A DNA stretch of 64,000 nt from Candidatus Faeciplasma pullistercoris (GTDB lineage Bacteria > Bacillota > Clostridia > Oscillospirales > Ruminococcaceae): contig DVLL01000019.1 in NCBI GenBank assembly GCA_018715525.1, positions 1 to 64,000 of the forward strand, in the 5' to 3' direction. Position 1 is the first letter of the stretch, and each line of letters opens with the position of its first letter. The position numbers were made by a program, and so were the translations under genes. This document shows, piece after piece, positions 8,200 to 16,947 of the stretch. The notes beneath the pieces were generated by a model that did not search any database, was not told where the DNA came from, and saw nothing but the letters and a program-made list of their open reading frames with translations.

Positions 8200-9441
8200 A
8201 TGCTTAAAAGGCTGTTATTACTTGCTATATCGATGGCGCTGGCGTTCTCGCTTGCCGGCTGTGCGGCAGAGGCGGCAAACAGTGCGGTCACTGAAATAAC
8301 GGATTCCACATCCTCTCCTGCTTCAGCCAAAGAGGATGTAACCACTACCGCAGCGACCACCGCTTTGACGGAAGCCACAACGGTGCAGACAGAGCCTCCA
8401 GAGCCTGACATACGAACGGTTCACATCGTCTGCGCGGGCGACAACCTTATCCACTCCTCCATATACAATCAGGCAAAAAGAAGAGCCGCTGCCAACGATG
8501 AGGACGGCTACGACTTCGACTATGTATATGAGAAGATCGAGAAGTACCTTGAGGGCGCTGACATAGCCATACTCAATCAGGAGACCATAGTAACAGATGA
8601 GCTCGAGCCGTCTGACTACCCAAGGTTCTGCTCTCCCGCCGACCTCGGCGAAAAGATGATTGAGCTTGGATTCAACGTCATATCCCTTTCTAACAACCAT
8701 ATACTCGACAGAGGCGAGGAGGGACTTTTGGCAACGCTAAGGTTCTGGGACTCCCATGACGGTATTGTCAGGTACGGCGCATACCGTGACGAAGAGGATA
8801 TGAACAATCTGCGCACTCTTGAGGTAAACGGCATAACATTCGCTTTTCTCGGCTATATGGAGCATACAAACGGATTGTCACTTCCGAGCGATTCCGAATG
8901 CGAGATAACATACCTCAGCGAGCTTGAGCTGATAGAAAAGCAGGTTCGGTATGCGGACGAGATAGCGGACGTCGTAGTGATCTCTCCGCACTACGGCAAG
9001 GAAACCATAAACGAGCAGACCGAAAGCCAGCTTGAGGTAACCCGCAAGCTTGTCGAGTGGGGAGCAGACCTTATAATAGGCACGCAGCCACACACCGCGC
9101 AGGCATGTACCTACATTGACAAGCCGGACGGCACTAAGGCGTTTGTATACTATTGCCTGGGCAATCTTGTCTCCGCTCAGAGCAGAGACCTGACTATGGT
9201 GGGAATATTAGGAGACCTTGACATAGTCAAAAACATGGATACCGGCGAGGTGATCATCCAAAATCCGAAGGCAATACCTATCATCACACAGTACGGCTAT
9301 AACTATTCAAACATCCACATCGAGCCGTACGCGACATACACGCCTGAGCTGCTTGAGGAGCACGGCTGCGACGGCTTTGATCAGGACACAATAGATTATG
9401 TACTCAGCTTTATTCCCGAGGAGTATCTCTCCATAGAATAG
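8200..9441 (+). CDS. CapA-family lipoprotein, metallophosphatase fold
   Basis: The 413-residue protein has a lipoprotein signal (lipobox LAGC, Cys about residue 21), then a Thr/Glu-rich linker to about residue 65, then a PGA_cap domain: VCAGDNLIH, LNQETIV, SLSNNHILDRGEEG, VVISPHYGKE and IIGTQPHTAQ supply the metal-binding Asp, Glu, Asn and His positions of calcineurin-like phosphatases. CapA homologues take part in poly-gamma-glutamate synthesis, but no capB/capC genes are nearby, so a role in surface polymer processing is only possible. It follows uxuB by 13 bases with AAGGAG before the ATG and probably shares its transcript, with no obvious pathway link. Confidence 0.85.
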   Translation: MLKRLLLLAISMALAFSLAGCAAEAANSAVTEITDSTSSPASAKEDVTTTAATTALTEATTVQTEPPEPDIRTVHIVCAGDNLIHSSIYNQAKRRAAANDEDGYDFDYVYEKIEKYLEGADIAILNQETIVTDELEPSDYPRFCSPADLGEKMIELGFNVISLSNNHILDRGEEGLLATLRFWDSHDGIVRYGAYRDEEDMNNLRTLEVNGITFAFLGYMEHTNGLSLPSDSECEITYLSELELIEKQVRYADEIADVVVISPHYGKETINEQTESQLEVTRKLVEWGADLIIGTQPHTAQACTYIDKPDGTKAFVYYCLGNLVSAQSRDLTMVGILGDLDIVKNMDTGEVIIQNPKAIPIITQYGYNYSNIHIEPYATYTPELLEEHGCDGFDQDTIDYVLSFIPEEYLSIE

Positions 9442-9461
9442 TCCCTAAGGAGGTCTTTCAT

Positions 9462-9767
9462 GTGGCAAATACCTTTGAGCTGATCTACGAAGTGGTTAAA
9501 AGTATACCATACGGCAAGGTCGCAAGCTACGGAGCTGTGGCGAGCCTTGCCGGAAATCCTCGCTGGTCGAGGGTGGTCGGATACGCGCTGCATATAAACC
9601 CTGACCCCTCTAATATACCATGCTACAGGGTAGTCATGAAGGACGGCAAGCTTTCTAATGCGTTTGCGTTCGGCGGAGAGGATGCCCAAAGGAAGCTCCT
9701 TGAAGCGGAAGGGGTTGGATTTTTGCCGGACGGAAAAGTGGATATGAAAAAATACAGCTGGATATAG
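9462..9767 (+). CDS. Alkyltransferase-like protein (MGMT C-terminal domain only)
   Basis: This 101-residue protein starts at GTG 9462, eight bases from AAGGAGG; the ATG overlapping it at 9460 runs out of frame. It is only the winged-helix C-terminal domain of O6-alkylguanine-DNA alkyltransferase: IPYGKVASYGAVA, then RVVGYAL and NIPCYRVV. The active Cys of the PCHRV motif is present but the following His is Tyr. Classical alkyltransferase-like proteins replace the Cys by Trp, so this one is intermediate; it may bind alkylated guanine and flag it for repair, with doubtful transfer activity. It is the last gene before a strong terminator. Confidence 0.85.
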   Translation: MANTFELIYEVVKSIPYGKVASYGAVASLAGNPRWSRVVGYALHINPDPSNIPCYRVVMKDGKLSNAFAFGGEDAQRKLLEAEGVGFLPDGKVDMKKYSWI

Positions 9768-9772
9768 CACAA

Positions 9773-9812
9773 CAAGCGCCATCGCGATAAGTTTCGCGGC
9801 GGCGCTTTTTTA
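9773..9812 (+). terminator. Terminator of the uxuA-to-MGMT unit
   Basis: AAGCGCC and CGCGA pair with TTCGCG and GGCGCTT, followed by TTTTTT. Confidence 0.85.
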
Positions 9813-9878
9813 CATCGAATATAGTGAGTCAGGCAAAGCGATTTTTATATCTCGCTTATTCAAACGCCCAACCGCAAA

Positions 9879-9909
9879 TAAAAAGGAGCAGGGCTGATAT
9901 CCTGCTCCT
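9879..9909 (-). terminator. Terminator after the RlmL-like gene
   Basis: GGAGCAGG (9885-9892) pairs with CCTGCTCC (9901-9908); TTTTTATT follows on the minus strand. Confidence 0.8.
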
Positions 9910-9958
9910 AAATCAATACTGTCCTTATCTTATGTCCATGCAAGAAGTCATAAGCTTG

Positions 9959-11077
9959 TCAGTTATAGTACATATACAGCTGACACTTAAGCATTCCGTT
10001 ATAAAGCTTTCTTTTCTTGTCCGCCTTTTTCCCGAAGAACTTCTCAAACTCCTCGTGAGCGCAGATAATGTAGCAGGGGTTATCCTTTGACGGGTGAAGC
10101 GCCTGCCCCATCTTCTTATACAGCTCTTCAGCCTGCTTAAGCTCAAGCATTCTCTCACCGTACGGAGGATTGCACACCGTTATGACTCCGGGCTGAGGCT
10201 TGTACTCACAGATATCCGTCCGGCTGACCGTTATTCTCGGAGCAACGCCGGCAAATTTAACATTCCGTGCCGTAAGATCTGCCGCAAAGCTGTCAATATC
10301 CGAAGCTATTCCCCTAAACCGGTTTTCCTTGGCTATGGCTTCTCTTGCGGCCTCTCTTTCCTCAGACCACTGAGCTTTAGGGATACTTTCCCACTGCTCG
10401 GCGACAAAGCCTCTTTTGAGCCCCGGAGCTATTCTCAGGGCCTTGTATGCAGCTTCTATTATCAGCGTTCCGCTTCCGCACATGGGGTCGGCGACAACGC
10501 TGTCCCCTCTCACATGAGCAAGGTCGATTATGCCGGCGGCGAGCGTTTCCTTTATAGGAGCGTCGTTTGAGCTGCGGCGGTATCCGCGCTTATGAAGCCC
10601 CTCGCCGCTGGTGTCAAGATAAATCGTCGCCACGTCCTTGAGAATGTTGAACTGAATCCTGCACACAGCTCCGGTCTCTTCAAATATCGATATGCCGTAT
10701 ACAGACTTAAGCCGCTCCACCGCAGCCTTTTTTACTATCGACTGACAGTCGGGTATGCTGTAAAGCTTGGATTTTAGAGAATGACCCTTCACCGGGAACG
10801 CGTCGAGCCTACTGATATATCTCTCAAGCGGCAAGCCTTTTACGCCCTGAAACAGCTCCTCAAAGCTGTCCGCATGGAACGAACCGAGCTCGATAAGCAC
10901 CCTCTCGGCAGTGGCAAGACAGATGTTAGCCTTTGCGGCCATCCTTATATCGCCGTCAAAGGATATCCTTCCATCAGTGACCGTAAGGTTCTCTCCGCCT
11001 ATTCGCTTAATTTCAAACGACAGTACGCTCTCCAGCCCGAAATGGCATGGGCAGCAATACCTGATAGTCTCACTCAT
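9959..11077 (-). CDS. THUMP-domain rRNA methyltransferase (RlmL/YpsC-like)
   Basis: The 372-residue SAM-dependent enzyme likely makes m2G in 23S rRNA. Residues about 1-155 contain a ferredoxin-like start and the THUMP RNA-binding domain; the methyltransferase domain shows DPMCGSGT (SAM-binding motif I) near residue 190 and the catalytic NPPYGERM near residue 307. It matches the shorter Gram-positive RlmL type without the RlmK domain. It lies 35 bases after the PBP gene on the same strand and probably shares its transcript. Target position on rRNA is not determinable here. Confidence 0.88.
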   Translation of the reverse strand: MSETIRYCCPCHFGLESVLSFEIKRIGGENLTVTDGRISFDGDIRMAAKANICLATAERVLIELGSFHADSFEELFQGVKGLPLERYISRLDAFPVKGHSLKSKLYSIPDCQSIVKKAAVERLKSVYGISIFEETGAVCRIQFNILKDVATIYLDTSGEGLHKRGYRRSSNDAPIKETLAAGIIDLAHVRGDSVVADPMCGSGTLIIEAAYKALRIAPGLKRGFVAEQWESIPKAQWSEEREAAREAIAKENRFRGIASDIDSFAADLTARNVKFAGVAPRITVSRTDICEYKPQPGVITVCNPPYGERMLELKQAEELYKKMGQALHPSKDNPCYIICAHEEFEKFFGKKADKKRKLYNGMLKCQLYMYYN

Positions 11078-11112
11078 AAAAATCCCCGCTGTCTCTGTAC
11101 GAGTTAGTTTTG

Positions 11113-13461
11113 TTATCTCCAGCTCTTGATAAGCTCATGAACATACGTGTACCTGTTTCCGGTAATGGCCTCATACTCGTTTACATCCACTCCCTCGGTA
11201 ACTATCACCGCGGTATCCCTTGAGCCGAGTGATTCGAGCAGCTCATCCATAGGAGTCGGCGTGTGATCGCCTGAGCATGTGGCGGGAATGTTGGTCTTTT
11301 TATAGTAGCCTATCGCAGTGTCCTCGCAGTTGCTTCCTGCAATCAAGCCCGTGACGGTACAGTATTCTCTTTCGACAACCATGCTTGACGGGGTAAACTC
11401 CGCTATTTCCCCTGCCTCGGCAATATCACCGAAAATGTTCTTCCACATCTGCGGCGAGCCGTAGCAAGACGATGTGTCTATCTCCTCGGGTATGTCGTGA
11501 CCTATCCAAAGTCCTGTTACATACTGCGGCGTGCAGCCGATGAACCACAGATCAGCCCAGTCCTGAGTAGTACCGGTCTTTGCGATAAGCTCTACTCCGT
11601 CAAGCCTCGCAAGGCGACCTGTACCTCTTGATGAGGAAACGACAGTCTCAAGCATTCTGTTCATCACATACGCCGTCGATTCCTCTATTACCTGATCGCC
11701 GAGCAGCGAGTGCTGATATACGACCTCTCCGTTGTTGTCAAGTATTCTTGAAATAAAGGTGGACTCGTAGTATTTTCCGCCGTTGCCGAACATCTGGTAC
11801 GCCGTGACGAGGTCCTGAAGCGTAAGACCTTCGGTCAGCGCTCCTACGGACATAGGCGACCTTGCGATATCGGTAAATCCGTTATGATAAAGAACCAATG
11901 AACTAAGGTGCAGCCTGTAGTACATGAACTCAAAGCATTCGCTCGGGGAAAGCATTTCCACGACCTGAGCAGCGGTTGTGTTCAGCGACCTCTGAAGCGC
12001 GGAGAACGTAAAGTTATACTCCTTTGACCAAGACGAGGTATACGCTCCGCTGGTAGAGTAGTTTCTTGGCCAGACAAGATAGCCGTTCTCAGAGCCGGAG
12101 TCCTCGATAAGTAAAGGCACGTCCAAAAACTGTGTTGACCATGTTATCATGTCTCTTTCTACCGCGAGAGAATACGCTGAAAGCGGCTTTATCGCAGAAC
12201 CGGGCTGCCTGTATGACATAGTCGCCCTGTTGAGACCAAGCGGACTCTCTTTTTCGCCTATTCCTCCCACTACGCCGAGAACCCTGCCGTTATAGTCCAT
12301 GCATATGAACGCGCTCTGAGGAATGTCCTCGCTTCCGTCTTCTGAGAAGGTGTACAAATCGAGATATTTTCTCTCGAGCTCCTTTTGGATATCGAGGTCT
12401 ACGCAGGTATAAATGCTGTAGCCGCCTCGTCTGAGCTTGCTGTACGCCTCATCCCATGTCAAGCCATAGTAGTCCATGAAGATCTCCGTAGCCTGATATA
12501 TCACGGCGTCAACATAGTATGAAGAAACAGAGTCAAAATTGTCGTAAGCAGAAAGCACCGAAGAGTCTGTCACCGTCTCGTCGTCAATAGTGGTGTAGAT
12601 CATGCTGCCGACAAGCTCCAGCTCGGCGTTAAGCGCCTCATCATACTCCTCGCTGGAGATAGCGCCGTTCTCCAGCATTTTGTCAAGTATATACTTTTTT
12701 CTCGCATAATTAGCTTCCGGATGTTTGATCGGATCGTTTGCAGTAGGGCTCTTGGTTATTGCGGCTATAGTGGTAGCCTCAGCCAATGAAAGCTCACTTA
12801 CATCCTTGTTGAAGTAGTAGTTAGCAGCCGCCTGAACCCCGTAAATATTATTATTCAGCGGAACAAGATTTAAATATGCCTCGAGTATGTCGTCCTTTGA
12901 GTACTCCTTCTCAAGCTGAACAGCACGATATATCTCTCTTATCTTTCTCTCATAGCCCGCGATTCCGTCAACATCATCGTCACCGGTTATATTTTTTATA
13001 GTCTGCTGGGTTATAGTAGAAGCGCCACGCCTCGACTGCCCGGTTACTATCTCCATAGCCGCGACGGCAATGCCGTAAAAATCGACACCGTCATGGCTGT
13101 TAAAGCGCTCATCCTCAGAATATACAAATGCATCGCGGACATGCTGAGGAATCTCCTCGAGGTTGACCCATATTCTCTTCTCGCCCTCATTGGATATCAT
13201 GTCGTAGACAAGCCAGTCATTGCCGTCCTGAGCGTAGATATATGTGGTATAGCTCGAGGAAACATCGTCGAGCTTGACCTCTGAGGTATCGTCCATCAGA
13301 TTGACGACAAATACTGTCAAAGCAGAGCCTACTATAGTCACCGATATTACCAGCACCATAAGCAAGCAAAGTATTGCAACGCCTATGCCGCCTAAAATCT
13401 TCTTGATTACCCTATTTACCCTTGATACCTTTTTGCCTATTTTCCTTAGTGATAACTTCAA
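11113..13461 (-). CDS. Class A penicillin-binding protein (PBP1A family)
   Basis: The 782-residue bifunctional cell-wall enzyme starts at TTG 13461, five bases from AAAGGAGAG. A cytosolic basic segment is followed by one TM helix (about 26-54). The GT51 transglycosylase has catalytic E116 in EDERFNSHDG and RRGASTITQQ near 144. The transpeptidase carries S422-x-x-K425, S492-L-N494 and the KTGTTQDW triad later. A short Cys-containing extension follows, ending in a region like the C-terminal tails of Clostridia PBP1A. It polymerises and crosslinks peptidoglycan at the outer membrane face. It has its own promoter at 13512-13540. Confidence 0.93.
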   Translation of the reverse strand: MKLSLRKIGKKVSRVNRVIKKILGGIGVAILCLLMVLVISVTIVGSALTVFVVNLMDDTSEVKLDDVSSSYTTYIYAQDGNDWLVYDMISNEGEKRIWVNLEEIPQHVRDAFVYSEDERFNSHDGVDFYGIAVAAMEIVTGQSRRGASTITQQTIKNITGDDDVDGIAGYERKIREIYRAVQLEKEYSKDDILEAYLNLVPLNNNIYGVQAAANYYFNKDVSELSLAEATTIAAITKSPTANDPIKHPEANYARKKYILDKMLENGAISSEEYDEALNAELELVGSMIYTTIDDETVTDSSVLSAYDNFDSVSSYYVDAVIYQATEIFMDYYGLTWDEAYSKLRRGGYSIYTCVDLDIQKELERKYLDLYTFSEDGSEDIPQSAFICMDYNGRVLGVVGGIGEKESPLGLNRATMSYRQPGSAIKPLSAYSLAVERDMITWSTQFLDVPLLIEDSGSENGYLVWPRNYSTSGAYTSSWSKEYNFTFSALQRSLNTTAAQVVEMLSPSECFEFMYYRLHLSSLVLYHNGFTDIARSPMSVGALTEGLTLQDLVTAYQMFGNGGKYYESTFISRILDNNGEVVYQHSLLGDQVIEESTAYVMNRMLETVVSSSRGTGRLARLDGVELIAKTGTTQDWADLWFIGCTPQYVTGLWIGHDIPEEIDTSSCYGSPQMWKNIFGDIAEAGEIAEFTPSSMVVEREYCTVTGLIAGSNCEDTAIGYYKKTNIPATCSGDHTPTPMDELLESLGSRDTAVIVTEGVDVNEYEAITGNRYTYVHELIKSWR

Positions 13462-13511
13462 TTTAGCTCTCCTTTCACCGTGTTTGCGCTATAAAACCAA
13501 ATACCAGCATG

Positions 13512-13540
13512 AGTATACCACATATTTTCCCGGATGTTAA
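13512..13540 (-). promoter_or_regulatory. Promoter of the PBP gene
   Basis: TTAACA (13540-13535), 17-base spacer, TATACT (13517-13512). Confidence 0.65.
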
Positions 13541-13582
13541 TAGAAAAATCCAAACTGTAACACTTTCTTAATTATTTTTCGT

Positions 13583-13618
13583 GACAAAGGCGGACGCCGG
13601 GAATACCCGACATCCGCC
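13583..13618 (-). terminator. Terminator after ispH-rpsA
   Basis: GGCGGA..CGGG pairs with CCCG..TCCGCC; a modest TTTGTC tract follows on the minus strand, so termination may be partial. Confidence 0.55.
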
Positions 13619-13671
13619 AAATTCTTTTTGTGTCAATATACTTGATGCGCCGGTCTGATTTAGGAGAAAAA

Positions 13672-15627
13672 TCACTCCTCGTCAGAAGACTCCGCCTTCT
13701 TAGCTTCGTCGCTCAAAAGCTCTCTGATAGAAAGGCTTACGCGCTTAGTCTCAGGGTTGATCTCGGTGATCTTGGCCTGAACGGTCTGTCCTACGGTGAG
13801 GAAATCAGCGACATTGTTTACTCTCTGGTTGGCAATCTGAGAAATGTGTATAAGTCCGTCGATGCCGGGGATGATCTGAGCGAATGCGCCGAAATTAGTA
13901 ATAGAGACGATCTTAACATCGACAACCTGTCCTACAGTATAGCCGTTCTTGAAGATCTCCCACGGATTGTCAGACTGCTTCTTATAGATGAGAGAAACCT
14001 TACCGGTCTCCTTATCGATGTCCTTGATAGTTACCTCGATCTTGTCCCCTACAGAAACTACATCTGAAGGATGCTTGATTCTCGCCCAAGTAAGATCTGA
14101 CTTTCTGATAAGTCCGTCCACTCCGCCGACATCTACGAAAACTCCGTAATCGGTGATAGACTTAACCTCACCGGTAACGACCTGTCCTACCTCAGCGGTC
14201 TCAAAGAACTGAGCCCTCTTGACGGCTCTCTCCTCAGAGGCTACCTTTCTTATAGAACCAACAGCTCTCTTTCTCTGCTCGTTGAGCTCGATGATCTTAA
14301 ACCTTACGTTGGTCTTGAGAATAGAGTCAAGGCTCTCTCCCTGTTTTACTCCGGTCTGAGACGCAGGAACGAACACCCTTACGCCGTTAGAGACAACAAT
14401 TACGCCGCCCTTGATAACATTCGTAACGGTTCCCTCAAGAACCTCGCCGGCCTCAAACGCCTTCTTGATCTCCTCGTACCCCTTCTGAGCGTCTATCTGT
14501 TTCTTGGACAAAGTAGCGATACCGTCTACATCGTTAAGCTTGGTCACGATTACTTCGATCTCATCGCCGACCTTGACAATGTCGGACGGCTTTGCGTTAG
14601 GGTCGTTTGAAAGCTCAGATACTGGAATATATCCGGTATGCTTTGTTCCGATGTCAACGATAACTTCAGTGCTGTTTACAGCTGTTACAACGCCGCTTAC
14701 TCTCTTTCCGGTATATATTTTTTTGAAGGTCTGTTCAATCGCTTTCTCAAAATTGAACTCCTCGTCATTTGAAATAATGTCAGTCATAGTTTTTTGTACC
14801 TCCTCAATGATATATGCCGGGGTCGATGCGCCGGCGGAGATCCCCACGGATCCCGAATGAGAAAAATCAATATCCATAAGCTCAGATGCATCCTCGATCA
14901 GATAGCATCTAACATTTTTTGAGCAAATATCATACAGCTTTGCGGTATTTGAGCTGTTCCTGCCGCCGATGATTATCATGGTATCACAGCTTTGGGACAG
15001 CTTCTGAGCCTCGGTCTGCCTCAGCGTAGTCGCGTTGCAAACCGTATTGTACACCTTAACGCCCTCATGAAGCATTGCCTTATGAACGCATTCTTCCCAC
15101 AATTCTATATTATAAGTTGTTTGCGAAAGAATTGCAACACCTTTTTTATAATTTTCACAATTTTTTCTAAGAAGCTCCTCGAGTTCTTCACTATCTCCGA
15201 AAACGCTGCAATTTTTTTCCGCGTACGCGAGTATTCCCTGAACCTCGGGGTGAGATTTGTCCCCCGCAACCAGCACATACTCCCCTCTGGCGGCGCACTC
15301 GGCAGCCAGCTCGTGTATTCTCTTGACATTCGGGCAGGTGGCGTCGATAATCGTGGCTCCGAGGCGGTCAAGCTCCTCGTACACCTGCGGTCCTACACCA
15401 TGCGAGCGGATTATCACGGCGTCGCTGTCCGTCACACCGTCAAGCGAATCAATCACCTCTACGCCCCTTGCCTCAAGATCCGAGACTACGTTTCGGTTAT
15501 GTATCAGCGAGCCGTAGGTGTAAATACGCCTGTACTTTCCCACGGCGTCGTACGCCATGCCGACCGCGCGCTTTACTCCATAGCAAAAGCCGGCGGTCTT
15601 GGCGACAGTTACGCTTTTTTTCCGCAT
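13672..15627 (-). CDS. ispH-rpsA: IspH-ribosomal protein S1 fusion
   Basis: The 651-residue fusion combines HMBPP reductase, last step of the MEP isoprenoid pathway, with an S1-type RNA-binding region. Residues about 1-285 are IspH, with the three [4Fe-4S] Cys in GFCYGV, ATCPNV and VCNATT. From about 300 four S1 repeats follow (GVVTAVNSTEVIVDIG, GTVTNVIKGGVIVV, GEVKSITDYGVFVDVG and VKIVSITNFGAFAQI). The tail is acidic. This fusion is a known feature of many Clostridia. The gene overlaps the stop of cmk-plsC by one base, so it is translated from the same mRNA. It may be the cell's only S1-like protein. Confidence 0.95.
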   Translation of the reverse strand: MRKKSVTVAKTAGFCYGVKRAVGMAYDAVGKYRRIYTYGSLIHNRNVVSDLEARGVEVIDSLDGVTDSDAVIIRSHGVGPQVYEELDRLGATIIDATCPNVKRIHELAAECAARGEYVLVAGDKSHPEVQGILAYAEKNCSVFGDSEELEELLRKNCENYKKGVAILSQTTYNIELWEECVHKAMLHEGVKVYNTVCNATTLRQTEAQKLSQSCDTMIIIGGRNSSNTAKLYDICSKNVRCYLIEDASELMDIDFSHSGSVGISAGASTPAYIIEEVQKTMTDIISNDEEFNFEKAIEQTFKKIYTGKRVSGVVTAVNSTEVIVDIGTKHTGYIPVSELSNDPNAKPSDIVKVGDEIEVIVTKLNDVDGIATLSKKQIDAQKGYEEIKKAFEAGEVLEGTVTNVIKGGVIVVSNGVRVFVPASQTGVKQGESLDSILKTNVRFKIIELNEQRKRAVGSIRKVASEERAVKRAQFFETAEVGQVVTGEVKSITDYGVFVDVGGVDGLIRKSDLTWARIKHPSDVVSVGDKIEVTIKDIDKETGKVSLIYKKQSDNPWEIFKNGYTVGQVVDVKIVSITNFGAFAQIIPGIDGLIHISQIANQRVNNVADFLTVGQTVQAKITEINPETKRVSLSIRELLSDEAKKAESSDEE

Positions 15628-16934
15628 CAGAGAAGCTCTCCTATCCTGCTCATTATCAGATCCCTTGAGCGCCGCAGCTCGGCTGCTGAAAACGACGAAC
15701 CAAGCCGTATTTCCTTATACAAAATCGGCTTGCCGTATCTTACCGTCACTCTGGTTCGCTTTCCCTGCTGCTTGTCTATCTTTATTCCCACAGGCAAAAC
15801 ATCACATTTGGCAAAATGGCTTATGAACGCCACTCCGCTCTTTCCCTTTCCGAGCTTGCCGTCCTTTGAGCGGGTGCCCTCCGGGAAAATGGTGAGGCTA
15901 TATCCCCTGTTTAAATACTTCATTGCGGTTCTGAGCGCGTCCCTGTCAGACTGCCCGCGCTTTATCGGAAAGGCGTTGAGCATTCTTAAAAGCACAGATA
16001 AAAGCTTGTTCTTGAATATGCTCTCCTTCGCCATATAGGAGGATATATTCCTTATTCCTGCGCTGACATACACCGGATCAGCCCACGAAATGTGATTTGA
16101 GGCGACTATATACGGGCCCTTGCGCGGAACATTCTCGCAGCCCTCGTACTTTAATGAGACCATTGTCCTCATTGCGAGCCTTACTCCTAACCTCACAATC
16201 CCGTAAAAAAACAGCCTCACTTCGGAAAGAGTCTTTTTGCGGTGAGAGTCGGCGCTGGTCTTTTCGATGATTATCTCGCACACCCGGTTTACGACCTCTT
16301 CTATGCCCATATCCGAGGTATCAAGCTCTATCGCGTCGTCAGCCTTTTTGAGCGGAGCTATATCCCTGTGCGTGTCGTTATAATCCCTCTGGTTTATCTC
16401 CCGAAGTACAGTCTCATAGCTGACGTCCTCTCCCTTTCCGACGAGCTCATCGTACCTTCTTTTAGCTCGCACCTCCGCTGACGCTGTCATAAAAATCTTG
16501 ACATTTGCGTTTGGAAGAATGACGGTGCCGATATCCCTTCCGTCCATAACAATATTGTTGGAGGCGGCTATGCTTCTTTGGAGCTCAAGCAAAAACTCCC
16601 TCACCTTTGGAATGGCGGACACATTTGACGCCGCCATGGAAATTTCGTTAGTGCGTATAAGCCCCGAAACGTCCTCGCCGTTCAGAAGGACTATCTGCTT
16701 GCCGTCCGAATATTCAAGCTTAAGCCCGATCTCGGACAAAAGCGGTTCTACCTCGGCGGGAGACTTTGTGTCGGCGCCCCGTCTTGTGACATACAGACCT
16801 ATCGCGCGGTAAAGCGCTCCGGTGTCAACATATATGTAGCCAAGCCTTCTCGCTACAGCCCTCGCAATGGTGGATTTTCCTGCGCCGCTCGGTCCGTCGA
16901 GAGCACAATTTGTTACAATATTACGATATCCCAT
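15627..16934 (-). CDS. cmk-plsC: Cytidylate kinase fused to PlsC-type acyltransferase
   Basis: The 435-residue fusion has an N-terminal CMP kinase (about 1-225) with P-loop DGPSGAGKST, DTGALYRAIG and DGRDIGTVI, and a C-terminal 1-acylglycerol-3-phosphate acyltransferase (about 240-435) with the HX4D motif NHISWAD and FPEGTRSKDGK. The first domain phosphorylates CMP/dCMP; the second makes phosphatidic acid at the membrane. CMP is released when CDP-diacylglycerol is used, so the two functions meet in phospholipid synthesis, though no channelling can be claimed. It lies between the flavoprotein and ispH-rpsA in the leftward operon. Confidence 0.93.
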   Translation of the reverse strand: MGYRNIVTNCALDGPSGAGKSTIARAVARRLGYIYVDTGALYRAIGLYVTRRGADTKSPAEVEPLLSEIGLKLEYSDGKQIVLLNGEDVSGLIRTNEISMAASNVSAIPKVREFLLELQRSIAASNNIVMDGRDIGTVILPNANVKIFMTASAEVRAKRRYDELVGKGEDVSYETVLREINQRDYNDTHRDIAPLKKADDAIELDTSDMGIEEVVNRVCEIIIEKTSADSHRKKTLSEVRLFFYGIVRLGVRLAMRTMVSLKYEGCENVPRKGPYIVASNHISWADPVYVSAGIRNISSYMAKESIFKNKLLSVLLRMLNAFPIKRGQSDRDALRTAMKYLNRGYSLTIFPEGTRSKDGKLGKGKSGVAFISHFAKCDVLPVGIKIDKQQGKRTRVTVRYGKPILYKEIRLGSSFSAAELRRSRDLIMSRIGELL

Positions 16935-16947
16935 TCTGATATCTCCT

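Noticed and set aside
14992-16038. A 348-codon plus-strand open frame across ispH and cmk-plsC
   Set aside because: It crosses two well-recognised minus-strand genes, has no ribosome site and no family similarity.
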